From the NCBI GenBank assembly GCA_932521035.1, contig OW051494.1, positions 5,318,001 through 5,382,000 on the forward strand: a stretch of DNA of 64,000 nt, written 5' to 3'. How positions within the stretch are numbered: position 1 is the stretch's first letter; every line of letters starts with the position of its first letter. This stretch comes from Oscheius dolichura. Taxonomy: Eukaryota; Nematoda; Chromadorea; Rhabditida; Rhabditidae. Position numbers and translations under genes: made by a program. Of the stretch, positions 34,642 through 48,259 are shown piece after piece. Under the pieces are notes generated by a model, which saw only the letters and a list, made by a program, of their open reading frames with translations, was not told where the DNA came from and searched no databases.

Positions 34642-36811
34642 ATGCGGCTTCTTCTCCTCCTCCTCCTCTGTATATTTCTCGTCGTCGCCAGGTCCTCGTC
34701 CTCCTCTTCGCGAGGCTCTGTGCGTTCTCTCGTCCTCCTTTGAGTACACACCTCTTTCAGAGCAGCTCCAGATCTTCTTCCGGTAGTAGAAGTTCTTCGA
34801 GTTCGTCAAGGTCGTCGGTGAATTGTCGCCTCCCACCCTGCCACTTCCTTCCTTTTAGACCAGCAGCTCTTCTCGCTCCTCATCCTCGAGTAAAGGATGG
34901 CTCTCTTCCGGGAGCAGTTCCAGGTCCAAAAGCAAAGTAACTTCGTCTGCCCGTCTCCCTCACACCCGGCCTTTAGTCTTCGAGTTCCTCCTCGTCCGGA
35001 AGAAGCTCCTCCTCCGGTGGCTGGAGTCTGTCGAGTCTATTCAAATCGTCCAAATCATCGTCCGGTAGTTCCATCGGAGCCAAAGTACTGTCCCGGGCTC
35101 TTCCCATATCAATCCCTCTTCAGAATAGCCGTGGTAAATCAGCCGCCCGTGACCAAGTCTCCTCTGGCTCCTCTATATTTTCCAGCTTTTCTAGGACCCC
35201 CCAGGTCGTCTGCGCTATCCCCCACCATACAAGAAGAGACTGTTTAGGGTTCGCGAGGCTCTTCTGCCTCTCGTGCTTCAGTTGTTGGTTCTCCTTACAC
35301 TTCGACGTCATCCACAACAAATTCTGGAACGGTATGACACGTTTCTCCTAGAAATTCGCACATTTTCAGACCAAACAGGGCTCATTCCAAAAGATTAGAG
35401 GAAAGATAACAGAGGCCGCCAAAAAGCACCTGCCAGGGTTGGCACTCAAAGCTGCCAAGAAATTGGGCCCCAAGTTGGCCTCTTACATCTCGAGGAGAAG
35501 AGCCAAGACGGGAATGCGGGTAACTAGTCGATCCGGGGAGGAGGGAGACCACTGTTCCAGGTTGGAGGGGGCTCGGCGACAACTGTCTATCTCCCGGCCG
35601 GCCACTATCCGTCCTATGGCCTCTCTTCCGGCTCCTACCGCGGCCCCGTCCCACAACAAACTCATTACGAGGCGGAGAGACCCGAGCTAAACAATGAGAC
35701 ACGGTTTACTGAGGTCGAGACGAGGGATCCTTCCGTCGAAGAGTTAGTTCTTTGGGGAAGATCAAAGTAGGACTCGGTCAGGATCTTCATCCCCTACAAC
35801 GACGACCTCCTGGCGGAGTGCCCCGAGAAGGTCGACGCCTTCCTCCAGATGGACAACATCTCCTTCGTCTTCGAGGATCACCACATGTTCCTCATCGAAG
35901 ATGGCTCGTAAGTGTCTATAGTTTGTTTCAAATGGAAAAACTTTTCCCGCGCGGTTCGCACCTTCAAATTTTTCGATAATTGTATCTGGCATAGACTTCG
36001 GCTATTTTTATATTTTTTCGGTAGTTCGTATCTCAAATAAGCAAAAGCAGTGATAAAAACGATCAAAATATATGTGAAATACGCGTAAAAATGCATGCAA
36101 AAATGTCGAGTTGGACCATCTAGACGGCCAAATGCTCTATCTAGACCCGACTTTACCTTTAACTAAATTTTTTCCATTTGAAATGGACTATAGCATAATG
36201 AATCATACAGTAATCCAGGCTAAACCAAACGGTGGCTATCTACGATCTCTTCCCCGGTGGCATCCACAAGGTCGACGCCAGTGTCTTCGATCCTCTGTTC
36301 GAGATTGTCCTCCTGTTTAGGGAGAGACAGGTGGACCTCTGTTGAGATAGACAGACAGGCCTTTCAGGTGTACGGTTTCCATTGGAATGACACAGAAAAC
36401 GGCTTCAAGGCACTATCCGGATTCCCGAAGACTTTGCCGGATTCGATTCCATTCAAGCCGACGGCCGCCTTCGCCGGGCAGGATGGCTATCCGATTCTGG
36501 TATCGGAGAAGGGGGAGGCCGCCGCCTACGATGTCTACTTGAATGATGAGGTCAAACTAGGCAATGAGACGGCCAGCTACCTGGAGGTAGGAGAGGGGGC
36601 AGACCACAAAACGGACTCTCCTTAGAATCTTCCCCTGCCACTGAGGGGCATATCCGATTGGAACGGGGACACCGCCGTCGTGTTCACTGATCACCAGGTC
36701 TATCAGTACGACCTGGCCCAGAAGAGGGTCGTCGGCGAGCCGGAGACGCTCGCCAACTTCTTAAACTGCTTCTTTGTTGATATTCCCAGTGCTGATGAAA
36801 AGACCAAATAA
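34642..36811 (+). CDS. Secreted Ser-rich protein with cationic amphipathic helix and hemopexin-like repeats
   Basis: MRLLLLLLLCIFLVVA is a signal peptide. Several exons with 40-bp introns encode a Ser/Arg-rich stretch (RSSSGSRSSSS, SSSGRSSSSGGW), then a basic helix EAAKKHLPGLALKAAKKLGP followed by KLASYISRRR, then a Gly/Tyr segment GSATTVYLPAGHYPSYG. From about 35840 the coding text changes to a folded domain: HKVDASVFDPLFEIVLLF, LSGFPKTLPDSIPF, TAVVFTDHQVYQYDL, resembling hemopexin-type repeats. It ends DEKTK, TAA 36809-36811. I join the halves by an intron at about 35702-35779; the same frame also meets TAG at 35768, so two genes, or an alternative short form, are possible. One later intron contains a MITE-like repeat. 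Function unknown; likely extracellular. Confidence 0.55.
35916..36193. mobile_element. MITE-like element with short terminal inverted repeats, in an intron
   Basis: The left end CTATAGTTTGTTTCAAATGG (35916 on) is the near-complement of the right end, whose complement reads CTATAGTCCATTTCAAATGG (ending 36193); the match runs about 30 bases with few changes. The 278-bp unit is AT-rich and non-coding and enlarges an intron to about 300 bp where neighbours are 40 bp. A TA-type target duplication is possible but cannot be separated from the repeat. It may be an ordinary intron hairpin. Confidence 0.45.
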
Positions 36812-37246
36812 TCATAAACATTACGGGTTCCTGGCTCTTTCTGCTTTTTACCAGTGCCCCTAAAAGGCACTAAAAGACCAGAACCTAATCTTATCCGTCA
36901 AAAGTTTGGAACTGACGTCCCACAAAAGTTTATTTCATTTCAGCATTCCCTCCCCTTCCACAAAAGCTGTGATAGGCCTTTTAAGGTATTCGACTGTGGA
37001 AGGAGCAACTGAACAAGATATTGTTGGGTTGATGTAAAGAAGTATACAGTATGTATACTCAATGAGATGGTATTTAGTAATTCGGTATTCAACCGGATTT
37101 GAAAAAAGCTGTTCAAAGTTGGCGCACGTTGGCATCTCGAAACGAAATTACGGTAGTTCGTTTTTATTGTCTTTTTGCTCATTTTTTTTTGGGAAAGAGC
37201 TCATTCTTGACTTGCAGCTGTAAGCAGCAAGTATCTCATCTCTAAG
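36812..37246. other. Intergenic region before PIWI
   Basis: AT-rich; nothing coding is evident. CTTGCAG ends at 37217, 29 bases before the PIWI ATG, and is a candidate trans-splice or 5' UTR acceptor. Confidence 0.4.
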
Positions 37247-40200
37247 ATGGTATGTTTATTTACATTTATATTGTGAATGTTATTTTGAAGGCATTTCCAA
37301 TGCGTGGAGGAGCTCGAGGTGGAGGGAGCTCAGGAGCTAATCGGGATAAAGATAGTGGCAGCGGTGGAACGCGCGATTTGAAAGGAACCATTCTTGGTGA
37401 CCTTCATACACGCCCTGAGAACTTTGATAAGAGAGGTTAGATTGAACTCGCATTGGGCAATAAAAGTCTATAGGAACATCTGGTCGTCCGTCGGACTGTC
37501 TGGCCAATTTTGTGCCACTGGAAACGGATGCCACCTTCTCAATCTTCCAGTACCATGTTTGCTTTGAGCCGGAGGTTGATTCCAAGGCTGTTCGCCAGGC
37601 GATTCTTTCACAAGAAGCTATTGTCAGTGAAATTGGCAACAAGTTGTTAGTTCACTTCCCCCTAGTTTCCATTATTCCTTCATTTCAGCATATTCGATGG
37701 CATGATATTGTACCTCACGAAGGAGTGGAGCCGTGAGGTTTCTCAGGCTAGGATATCTGTTGATAGTGTGATTTTTAGCAAGTACTTGAAGCCAGACACC
37801 CCATTACCGGCCAAGCGATCAGTGTGAAGTTTAAGAATTCGGTGCGTTTCCAGCACAATGACCCTCAGACGATCAACTGCTACAATATTGTGCTGCGCAG
37901 GTTTGTATATCAGCCTGATCTCGTTCACTAGACTTCTCGAGATGCCTTGACCAGGTCGGATACAAACAGATGGGAAGAAATTATTTCGACCCTGCTCGTG
38001 GTGCCAAGGTTGAGAATTACGGACTGGAGGTGTGGCCCGGGTACGAGACAGGTTAGTACTGCGAAGAACACTGATGCGATATCATTTCAGCCATTCGCTG
38101 TTATGAAGCCGGGCTTATGCTGTGTGTTGAAAATAGGTTTAAAGTTCTCCGAACCGACCATATCCTCAAGATTATGAACGACGAATTTCGTCGGTGCCAA
38201 AACAATGCTCAACGCATGCAAGCCAAGTTCGAAGAACTGTATTATGGAAACACCATTGTTACGCACTACAACAATAAATTGTATCGCCTTACCAAAGTCG
38301 ACTGGAACATGGTATGACGACGGCAGTTTTCAATTGTTTTCAATTTTCAGACTCCTGCCTCCGAGTTCACCAAAGCCGACGGAACAAGCATTACCCTCGC
38401 CGACTATTACAAGCAGCAGTACAATCTTATCATCTCTGATCCTGCTCAGCCTATTATTGTAAGACTTACCTTCTTTTTCGTGGCACTTTCAAATATGTAA
38501 TTTACTTGAATTTTGTTTAGGTCTCGGAGGGTAAGCCTAAGCAGCCTGGTGAGCCGCCACAGATCACCTATCTTATTCCCGAGCTTTGTCAGCCTACTGG
38601 CTTAACTGATGACATGAGGAAAGGTGCGTTTTTTGTTTAAAGAACTGGTTATCATCGGTATTTAGATTTTCGTCTTATGAGAGCTCTCAGCCACCACACT
38701 CGTCTTGACCCTAGCAAACGCTATCAATCCACTGGAGGCTTCATTATGTCCATTAAAACCAATCCAGCATGCATGGCTCTGCTCGAAGCCTGGCAGATCA
38801 ACCTTGGAAACGATCTCGTCAACATAAAAGCCCGTGAACTTGAACCGGAAAAGCTTCGTGGTAAAACTGCGGAATTTGCTGGGCAAAATGCCGAATGGGC
38901 ACGCGAGTGTAAAAGAAATGGAAACTTCAAGTCAACAAGCATGGCTAATTGGATTCTAGTCTCGCCAAACAATCCGGTATTATTGGTTGCATTATTACTA
39001 TTGAATTGCATTTTTGTTTAGGCTATTATCAGTGCTGCACAGAAGTTCATTGGAAAAGTCAACGAGCTGGGGAGATCTATGCAAATGCAAATCGGAGAGC
39101 CTTTGTGTCAAGCCACCAATGGAACCACTGTCAACGACTACATTACTGGTGTTCAACAAGCTCTCAAGCAAGTTGAAGGACACGAAGTGCACATGATTGT
39201 GGTTCTCTTGGCCGATGACAATAAAACTCGTTATGATACGCTCAAGAAGCTTCTGTGTACCTCAGATTCTGGAGGTCGACGTAAGTTTGTCCTTTCTTCA
39301 CATTTGCCTGTTTATAAAAACGTCTATACAACTGTAAATTTCAGCTATTCCCTCCCAGTGCGTCTTGCAGACGACTTTGACAGGAAAAGCTGGCGGCGAA
39401 AACAAAAACTTCGATTCTATCGTCTTGAAGATTCTTCTGCAAATAAACTGCAAGATGGGAGGAGCCTTGTGGAAAGTCAACATACCTATTAAAAACGCAA
39501 TGATAATTGGTTACGATCTATACCACGATAGTACCGTAAGTGCTCAATGTTGATACTGACTGTGGCGCTTTTTAGATGAAAGGAAAGACTGTTGGAGCTT
39601 GTGTATCCACTTATGATCAGGACTACACCCAATTTTATTCTCAGGTTTGGATTATTTTCAATTCTTGGTAATTCAGATTTTGCAGACACGTCCTCATGAC
39701 AATCCTACTGAACTGGGAACTAATCTCATCCACTTTGTCCGAAAAGCTCTGCGTAAATACTATGTGGCCAACAACAATACATTGCCTGAGAGAATGTTCC
39801 TCTATCGAGACGGCGCTGGAGATGGACAAATTCCGTACATCAGGAATCACGAAGTTACTTTAGTTCGAGAGGCTTGTGAAGACGTTGCTAAAAAAGCTGG
39901 GTGCACTCATGAAATCAGGCTGTCCTTCACCATTGTTACCAAGAAAGTCAACATGAGAGTCTTCCGTCGTGCTGGACAACAGTTGGTCAATCCGAATCCT
40001 GGAACAATAGTCGACGGTTTGCTACTACCATTTTGTCTTATTGGACCGTCTAGATATTGTAACTCGTCCTGAGCGCTTCGATTTCTATCTTGTTCCCCAG
40101 TATGTAAATCAGGGAACTGTGACGCCTGTGAGTTTATAACGGGAGAACGTAACTTTTTGTTTCAGGTGTGCTACAACGTCATCTTTGACAATACTGGCTT

Positions 40201-40469
40201 GAAGCCTGACCAGCACCAGAAGCTTGCATTCAAGCTGTGCCATCTTTACTACAACTGGCAGGGTTAGTTTCTTTTTTAAATTATAAGTAACTTTTGATTC
40301 GCCTGTATTGCGAACTCTTGAATAGTTTTTACGTTTTGAAATCATCGTTTCAGGCACTGTTCGCGTTCCTGCTCCATGCCAATACAGCCACAAATTAGCA
40401 TTCCTCGTTGCTCAGTCGATCCACAAAGAAGTAAGCGAGGAGCTCCGTGACAAGCTCTACTACCTCTAA
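37247..40469 (+). CDS. PIWI: PIWI-clade Argonaute
   Basis: Exon 1 is only the ATG; exon 2 opens [15 protein letters not shown], an RG-rich tail of the kind methylated and bound by Tudor proteins. The N domain has [16 protein letters not shown] and the mid-region [14 protein letters not shown]. The PIWI domain has the catalytic residues IGYDLYHDS (about 39505), YRDGAGDGQ (about 39803) and QYSHKLAF (about 40380), so the slicer D-D-H set is complete. It ends [11 protein letters not shown] 40467-40469, as PIWI proteins do. The Y-H-x-x-F/Y pattern and this C-terminus place it with PIWI rather than AGO. Such proteins bind piRNAs and silence transposons in the germ line. One intron near 37915 uses the acceptor CTCGAG, needed to keep frame. 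Confidence 0.92.
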
Positions 40470-40853
40470 ACTATTTCTTCCCATAGTTTTAATCCGTTTC
40501 GTTACACGAATCCTGTTAAATAATGTTATTTAATAAAGTTAGTTAATATATGCTCGCCTTCTTTGCTTGAATTGGGATAGATCTGGTACTGAAACAGTAA
40601 CAAACTAGTGAATGGAAGTTCACCCGGGCTGTACTCAACTGCCTGACTTGGAGTCCACTAGCTAGACGACGTGTTTGACAATTACGATAAATATTTTCGG
40701 CTTTTCGCGTGCCAATAAAATTGCTGCTTTTTGTGGCGACGCTTATTTTTCATATACGCTTTCCGGTGCCTATTGTACCGCTTCTCTGCTTTTTTCTATT
40801 GAAGGTAAAGTTTCAATTCTGTGTAAATAACTTTTAATTAGAAACGAGGGAAA
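40470..40853. other. PIWI 3' end and zinc-finger gene 5' region
   Basis: An AATAAA-type signal at about 40531 probably ends PIWI. TTAATTAG ends at 40841, 12 bases before the zinc-finger ATG. No gene is seen. Confidence 0.45.
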
Positions 40854-41954
40854 ATGCTGGGTGCGGGCGCAATAAAACAAGAAGTGCCGGAAATCAAACA
40901 GGAGCCTCAGGATCACGATGAATTTACTCCAAATATCTTTGTGAAGACGGAAGAGCGGCCCGGTACTTCGACTGGGCCGTACTACTCGCGGCCACTCAAC
41001 ACCAAAGTGAGCCTGACATTCTTCGTTAACCGGCGATCAGGTCACGTACAAAGTGAAAAGTATGACGGCTGGGCAGATGCCCTTGAGGAAGGTGGCTAGG
41101 TTGGAAGGGATGGTAAAAGAGGAGCCGGTCGAGAAGACGGAGACACCTGTCGACCCGTGGTACTACAAGATCCCCGTCTACAGAAGGAGAACCCGAGATA
41201 CGAGAGCACCAAGGACAAAGTCGGCACCAGGACAGGTGAGAGGAGTGGGCGACTCGGCCAACAACAACTATTCAGCCTTTGAGGAGGGTGACACCTCGAT
41301 TTGTACCGAATCCGGGACTGAAGAGCCAGGAAGAACTGGAGAAGCTGATGAACGAGCTGGAGGAGGCACAGAAGAAGGACAAGCCCCTGCCTCTCCAGGA
41401 GTACCCCTGCCCTATCCCCGTGAGTCTACTCTCTAGACAAGCAACCAAGGCTCAGGGTTGCATAGCCCTGTTCACCTCGGCCATGGGTCTGAGCCGGCAC
41501 AAGGCCCTCCACCGGGAGATATTCAAGTGCGGCGAGTGCCTCCAGGTCTTCAAGGAGAAGAACGAACTCAAGGCACACATCAGGGTACACGAAGGAGTCG
41601 ATCCCCCCGTAGGTCTCCCCCATCCATCAATCATCTGAAACAGTCAGCCATCGTCAAAGCTCAGGCCATTCCGCGGACCATGAAACTCATCCAGAGCAAG
41701 GCGCGACAGGAGCCTTCCAAGTCCAAAATGTTTGAGTTTATTCATCAATCTACGAATTGTTCAGGCCGAAGGAGCATACGGCGAATACTGACGACCTGTT
41801 GGCCGAGATAGCCCGAAGGAAAGTGTTCATATGCGGGACCGGCTGCGACCAGAGCTTCAAGACGAAGAGCGAACTCCAGAGGCACATGGTGACCCACGAC
41901 ACTGACATGAAGGATTCGGGGCTGGTTCGGCCGAAAGAAGAAACCGACAAATAG
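40854..41954 (+). CDS. C2H2 zinc-finger protein, three fingers
   Basis: Six exons with ~35-40 bp introns. The N-terminus has repeated KQE/KTE-type motifs (IKQEVPEIKQEPQD, FVKTEERPG, VKEEPVEK), consensus sites for SUMO attachment. Finger 1 is CPIPGCIALFTSAMGL with SRHKALH, finger 2 is CGECLQVFKEKNEL with KAHIRVH, and finger 3, after a basic linker, is CGTGCDQSFKTKSEL with QRHMVTH. Each keeps two Cys and two His. It ends KEETDK, TAG 41952-41954. It is probably a nuclear DNA- or RNA-binding regulator; no closer family is recognised. It is tail-to-tail with the HPD gene, 74 bp away. Confidence 0.8.
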
Positions 41955-42027
41955 GAGATATTTATTCCGAACTGCCATACAAATGAACCTGATGATATGT
42001 CTGTGCTCCGTGTCCCCTTCCCCCTCC

Positions 42028-43805
<1,778 letters not shown>

Positions 43806-44336
43806 GTCGTTGGTCAGGGAAGTACGAGTGGTCTCGGGAGACAGTTGGCCTTTCTCCTAAATACAGTCCCGGTGGGCGGAGCTCCGGCGCACGTGACAGC
43901 TCCCTGATGCAATGATGACACGCAACGAAATGAAGAGACTGTTTGTGTCATCTTCGGGAGGATTGATAGCCGGACTGGGCCACGTGGGGAGGCCAAACAC
44001 GGCGAGTTCCGATGGTCTGACCCGGCCACCCGGGTCACGGAATAAATCAATCGGCGGTCAAAAGCCACGGCCAGGTCAAGACTATCAGGAGGGAGCAGGG
44101 GAGTTAGCCGGGTGGCACCCGCCTGTGGCCCCGTATTTTCAGCGACACCTTCCACCTCGTTTCACCGCCACAAAACAAATCTCGAATATTCGGGCCACCC
44201 TTTGTCGTCGAAACGAGACAACCCCTTTTGGGGTGAAAGCCTTGACGCGTGGAGAGATCGTTTTTGGCGGTTTGCAGACGAAAATAGAAGGCGGAGTGTG
44301 ATCAGTGATATCATCAGGGGAAATGATTTATTTGAT
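43806..44336. other. Intergenic region upstream of HPD and downstream of the membrane-protein gene
   Basis: No coherent exon structure or RNA gene was seen. The open frames here are shadows or low-quality. Confidence 0.35.
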
Positions 44337-45873
44337 TTATTTACAGCAGCAACACTTGAGGACGATGAGGATGATGTGGAGGACGAAGACGATGAGAGCC
44401 GTGTAGAAGACGGGCTGCGGACAGAAGAAGCCCGACTGCGTCTCAAGGTACTCCACAAAACTCACCAAGCACAGCGTTTTGTAGAAACCTGAAACGAAAG
44501 AAAAGGTCAACTGGCCTCGAATTCAATGACAACGTCTACGGGCAGACTGCGGTGCAATTACATCATCATTGGGAAGAGGGCCAACAACTCACCGAAGACC
44601 CCGACAATGGTTGATATGAAGGTGATGGCCAGGTAGGAGAGTGCGACGAGAAGACCCACAACAATTTGGAAGGCATCCTTGACTCCCTTCGAAACGGCCA
44701 GAGATGTTTGCATACAAGTGGCAAAAAATGTAGTGGCCAGGAGAACTTGCAATATTCCTGCAAACGAGCCATACATTTTGGAGGCGACGACAACCCCGGT
44801 GAATAGAAGAAACGCACCGTAAACTATGAGCACGGTGACGAGTTCCTTGGCCTTCACGGCAGAGTCGGGCAGTTTGCCCAGGTAGATGGCCGACACCAGC
44901 AGGGCCAGGATCCCAGTGGCCGCGGAGCAGAACGACGTGACAGCCTGGCGGGGGTTCACTGGACGGTCTCCATTACGGGGGCCGAGAGGAGGACTCACTC
45001 ATCTGCTCGAGGATCTTGACGAAGTCGGCCACCATGTCTTCCTGGGTCCTCCTCTTCCTCTCCAGTCTCCTCATCTCCTCGTCGTCGGGCATCGGCACCA
45101 CAGTGACCCGCTCTTTCTCCTTCTCCTCCTCCTCGTCATCCTTCGTCTTCTAAAAGGACAATTTAGACTTAAAATGGCGGGAGGGGGTCAACTCTACGGA
45201 GGCCCTTAGGGGAAAGGCTGAAGAAGACGTTCATGGCCGAGGGAGGGGGCCGGCTCTCCGGCTGATTTGAATTGCAAACGGCAAATTGCTTGTTTTTGAC
45301 AATATGCCCGTAGACAGGGGAGTACGCCGCCCTCGCGACTCACCTGCTCTTTTTTTGGGGGCGGCTGTCCCTGGCGGTGGATCTTGTACATCTCGTAGTC
45401 TGGAACAAGGCACTTTGAGGGAGGACACGAGACGCTGTTAGCGTCGTTCGGCGGCTCGGGCGGATTACCTCCGAAACCCAAATAATTCATTCTTTCTGAG
45501 GTCGGACAATGAGAAAAACACCCGGAAGAAGAGTTCTTTCTCCTTTTTCACAAAGGATCAAGCGGAGAAAGGAAGCGGATTAGAGGAGGACGGGGTAGGA
45601 AGTAACGAGTTCATTGCAGCCACGGATCCTCTTTTCCCAGTTCGAGGACCGAGATCGGGTGTCGTCCAAAGATTCGAGAAAGGTCCAGCAGTGGACCAGG
45701 AAGTGCTTTGGGCCTTTGTTCTTACCTTGATTGTAGGGCACCGCGTAGCAGCCAATCTGCAGGGCGACGTGGAGAATGGCCAGGCCCCCGAGGGAGGACA
45801 GCTCGAACTCGACGGACTCCGAATCCGACGAGTCCGACGAGATCCCGTCCTCCATGCTGGCAACTGATCTCAT
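44337..45873 (-). CDS. Uncharacterised multi-span membrane protein with C-terminal Cys cluster
   Basis: Five exons on the minus strand, ATG 45873 (MRSVASMEDGISSDSSDSES) to TAA 44337-44339. The acidic Ser-rich N-terminus contains a possible first hydrophobic segment (LGGLAILHVALQIGCYAV). A charged linker follows (QPPPKKEQ, DDEEEEKEKERVTVVP, RRLERKRRTQEDM). Then come hydrophobic segments SFCSAATGILALLVSAIYL, LVTVLIVYGAFLLFTGVVVA, FAGILQVLLATTFFATCM, FQIVVGLLVALSYLAITF and FYTALIVFVLHIILIVL, ending KCCCCK. The terminal Cys run next to the membrane is a likely palmitoylation site. I do not recognise the family; tetraspan and MARVEL-like proteins were considered without a decisive motif. Exon phases agree throughout. 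Confidence 0.65.
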
Positions 45874-47737
45874 TATTGTTTCCCCCGGAGCGAGCCTTTC
45901 TAATAAAGAGACGCCCTTCTATTAGCCTACGAGGCTATTCTCAATCTCGTCGAGGGCAACAAAAGGGCCAAACTTGACGTCAGGGGGCGGCAAACACCGC
46001 GGGACGCATGCTTCTAATTTTACAAGATTACCTATTTCTAAACATGATAAGATGGCCTTGGAGAGGATATTGTACCCTCTGCGGAATTGTTGAGTATTAC
46101 CTTGGAGTCGATTGGGGTTGGCCTCTTCGAGTTTAGGGAGTAGGGATTACTGTATTCAACCTCGAAAGACTTGGACAAAGAGGGGGAGAAAGTGTGAAAT
46201 AGAAGGAAGTAAGGAGGGCCGACCGGGGAGATGTGGAAGTGAAACAATGGCTTTTAGATGCATGTCCGATTCGTGGTCAAAGGGGAGGCAGGTAATGAGA
46301 AGTGCCATTCAGAGCAGTTGAAAAGCTTCAAAACCCCTGGCCACCCCTTTTTGGCTGTCGGCAGCCGGGGGGGGCAAAAACAACAAAAAAGACAGTAAGG
46401 GGATTTGATGAGGGGGAGGGGACGGCGACTGACGAGATGACTGACAACTCCAAAAAGATTGGACAGACGGGGCTTTATGGGTGGAGGAGCATCGGTTATT
46501 AGGGACTGTTGACGGGAGGACGACCTCTTTATTAGTTGTCAAAACAAGGAGACCCTCCGTCTTTGTTTTTAAACGGCAGTCAATCAGAGGAGGCGGATGG
46601 GAGATGTACTTGAGAGGAGCCAGACACTTCGGGGACTACAAGAGACATCGAGAAGCACTACGGGCCGGTCATTAGAAACATCCCCCACGACTGATCCCAT
46701 TCTTTTTTCTAGTCACCCAGCCTGATTGTCGCCTTTAAAAAGTACTAGAATGGCGGGTTAACAGCCCTTTTTGCGTCGTCTTTGGACGTTCGCTGACGGC
46801 CCCCCGGGGACAGGCGACTCTCACTCTCAAAAGAGAGTAATATAACTACACCGGAACACCCTAACCAGACACACCTCGGCTGGCCCTTGTCTTTCCCTGG
46901 TATATGGCTAGTCCCTTGAGTAGGGGGCCATAGGCAGGGGCTGTGATTAATATACTCGTCTCCTGTGGGCAGGGGATACCATCCTTTGTATATATAGAGC
47001 AAGAGAAAGAACTCACTGATCATCATCTTGGCGAGGTGACGACGCCGAAGTCTGGTCCCGGGCGGGGAGGAGTCGCGCGCCCTACATATGAGATGGCCAG
47101 CTGACAACAGCAGAGCCGGCCCTCATATATTATGCTTGTTAACAACTTCGAAAACAGCCTTCCGGGATGACTCGAGGCCCTCGTTTTATGGGCTCCGTTC
47201 CCGTGATTCACACCCTCGCCGTCGTCCCCCTCCAGCTGGCCGACCCCAACCTCACATCTGGCTCTCAATGACCTCGTCTTCTGATTCCCGAACCGCGTCA
47301 GATTCATGGCTAATTCAGTCGAGAAGAGTCACGACATCACGGCTGAGAAGTCACATTCACAGACGGGCGACCAAAAATTATAGTCATTTTTGAGTAAGGA
47401 GGGGCTCTTCGGGCGATGGATGGCCCCGTCTTTGGAACCAGTCGAGCCGTTTCGTCCAATTCGTCGTAATGACCCTCGAACTCCTGTCGCAGAGAATCCA
47501 TCACTCGAGCCGTTACCACCATGTTTGACCCTCCTTAACGGAGAAGGCGAAAAGAAAAGAACCTACATTTGGTGAAGCGCATTTCGGAGGAGCGGCGAAG
47601 ACGAGCAGACAACAGATTTTACGGCACTTTACAGCTATCCGGAAGATCGAAGTTGGGATAAAGTTCGAGCGGGAATTCGAATTTATTCGAAGAGGATAGG
47701 ATAAATAGGAGATCGGAGAGGAGGACGAGGACGAGAC
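45874..47737. other. 1.9-kb stretch without a confident gene
   Basis: On the minus strand an ATG at 47522 opens MVVTARVMDSLRQEFEGHYD..., then ETARLVPKTG, with coding-like composition and an acceptor-like CCGTTAAG shortly before; it could be a first exon, but no following exon joins in frame. Another minus-strand segment near 47100-47010 ends at a GTGAGT donor. The remainder is GA/CT-rich with short homopurine blocks. Confidence 0.3.
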
Positions 47738-48259
47738 TCATTTCTGGAGTTCTTGGTTGAGGGCGCTGAAGTCGGTGGAGCCGTGCTGGCCGGTGGTGTT
47801 GTAGGCCTGGGGCTCGAAGGTCTGGTTGGAGTCGCTGTCGAAGGCGGCCGGGTCGCCGTCGGAGAAGCCCGTGTTTGAGTCCTCGTTCATCCCCTGGAAG
47901 CGAGGGATTCCGTCGGTGGTCGAGTCTGAAACTGTCCCCTTTGAGACAAGGCAGACGGCCCACCTTGGGAGTTCTCCTCGTTAGACTGCATCGTGTTGCT
48001 CGTCTCGTCGTCCAGGGCCGTCTTGATCACTTTCGGGGGAATGTTCAACTGGGACGTGACTAGAGAAGGAGAAGTATGGGTGGAAGAGGAGGGAGAGCAG
48101 ACCTGGGACCCACTTCTGGATGCGGATGGAGGTATCCTTGATGAGGACGATCTTCTTCTCCCACTTGCGCACCTTCTCGATCGAGTGGATGACCTTCCGC
48201 AGCTCGTCCTTCGTCCGGTTTCGTGTCTCTGCTCGGTGAGTTCGCGAGGCCGAGTACAT
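47738..48259 (-). CDS. BCL7: BCL7 family subunit of the SWI/SNF complex
   Basis: Three exons encode 146 residues. The N-terminal block [20 protein letters not shown], then [19 protein letters not shown] and QKWVP, is the diagnostic BCL7 domain, nearly colinear with human BCL7A. The rest is acidic and Ser/Thr-rich, ending [14 protein letters not shown] 47738-47740. BCL7 proteins are stable accessory subunits of BAF/PBAF chromatin remodellers in the nucleus. The acceptor TTTCAG ends two bases before the ATG at 48259. It is divergent to the disordered-protein gene at 48728. Confidence 0.93.

Noticed and set aside
35752-35979. Plus-strand frame MGKIKVGLG... in the Ser-rich/hemopexin-like gene
   Set aside because: Out of frame with the conserved-looking FIPYNDDLLAECPEK text covering the same bases.
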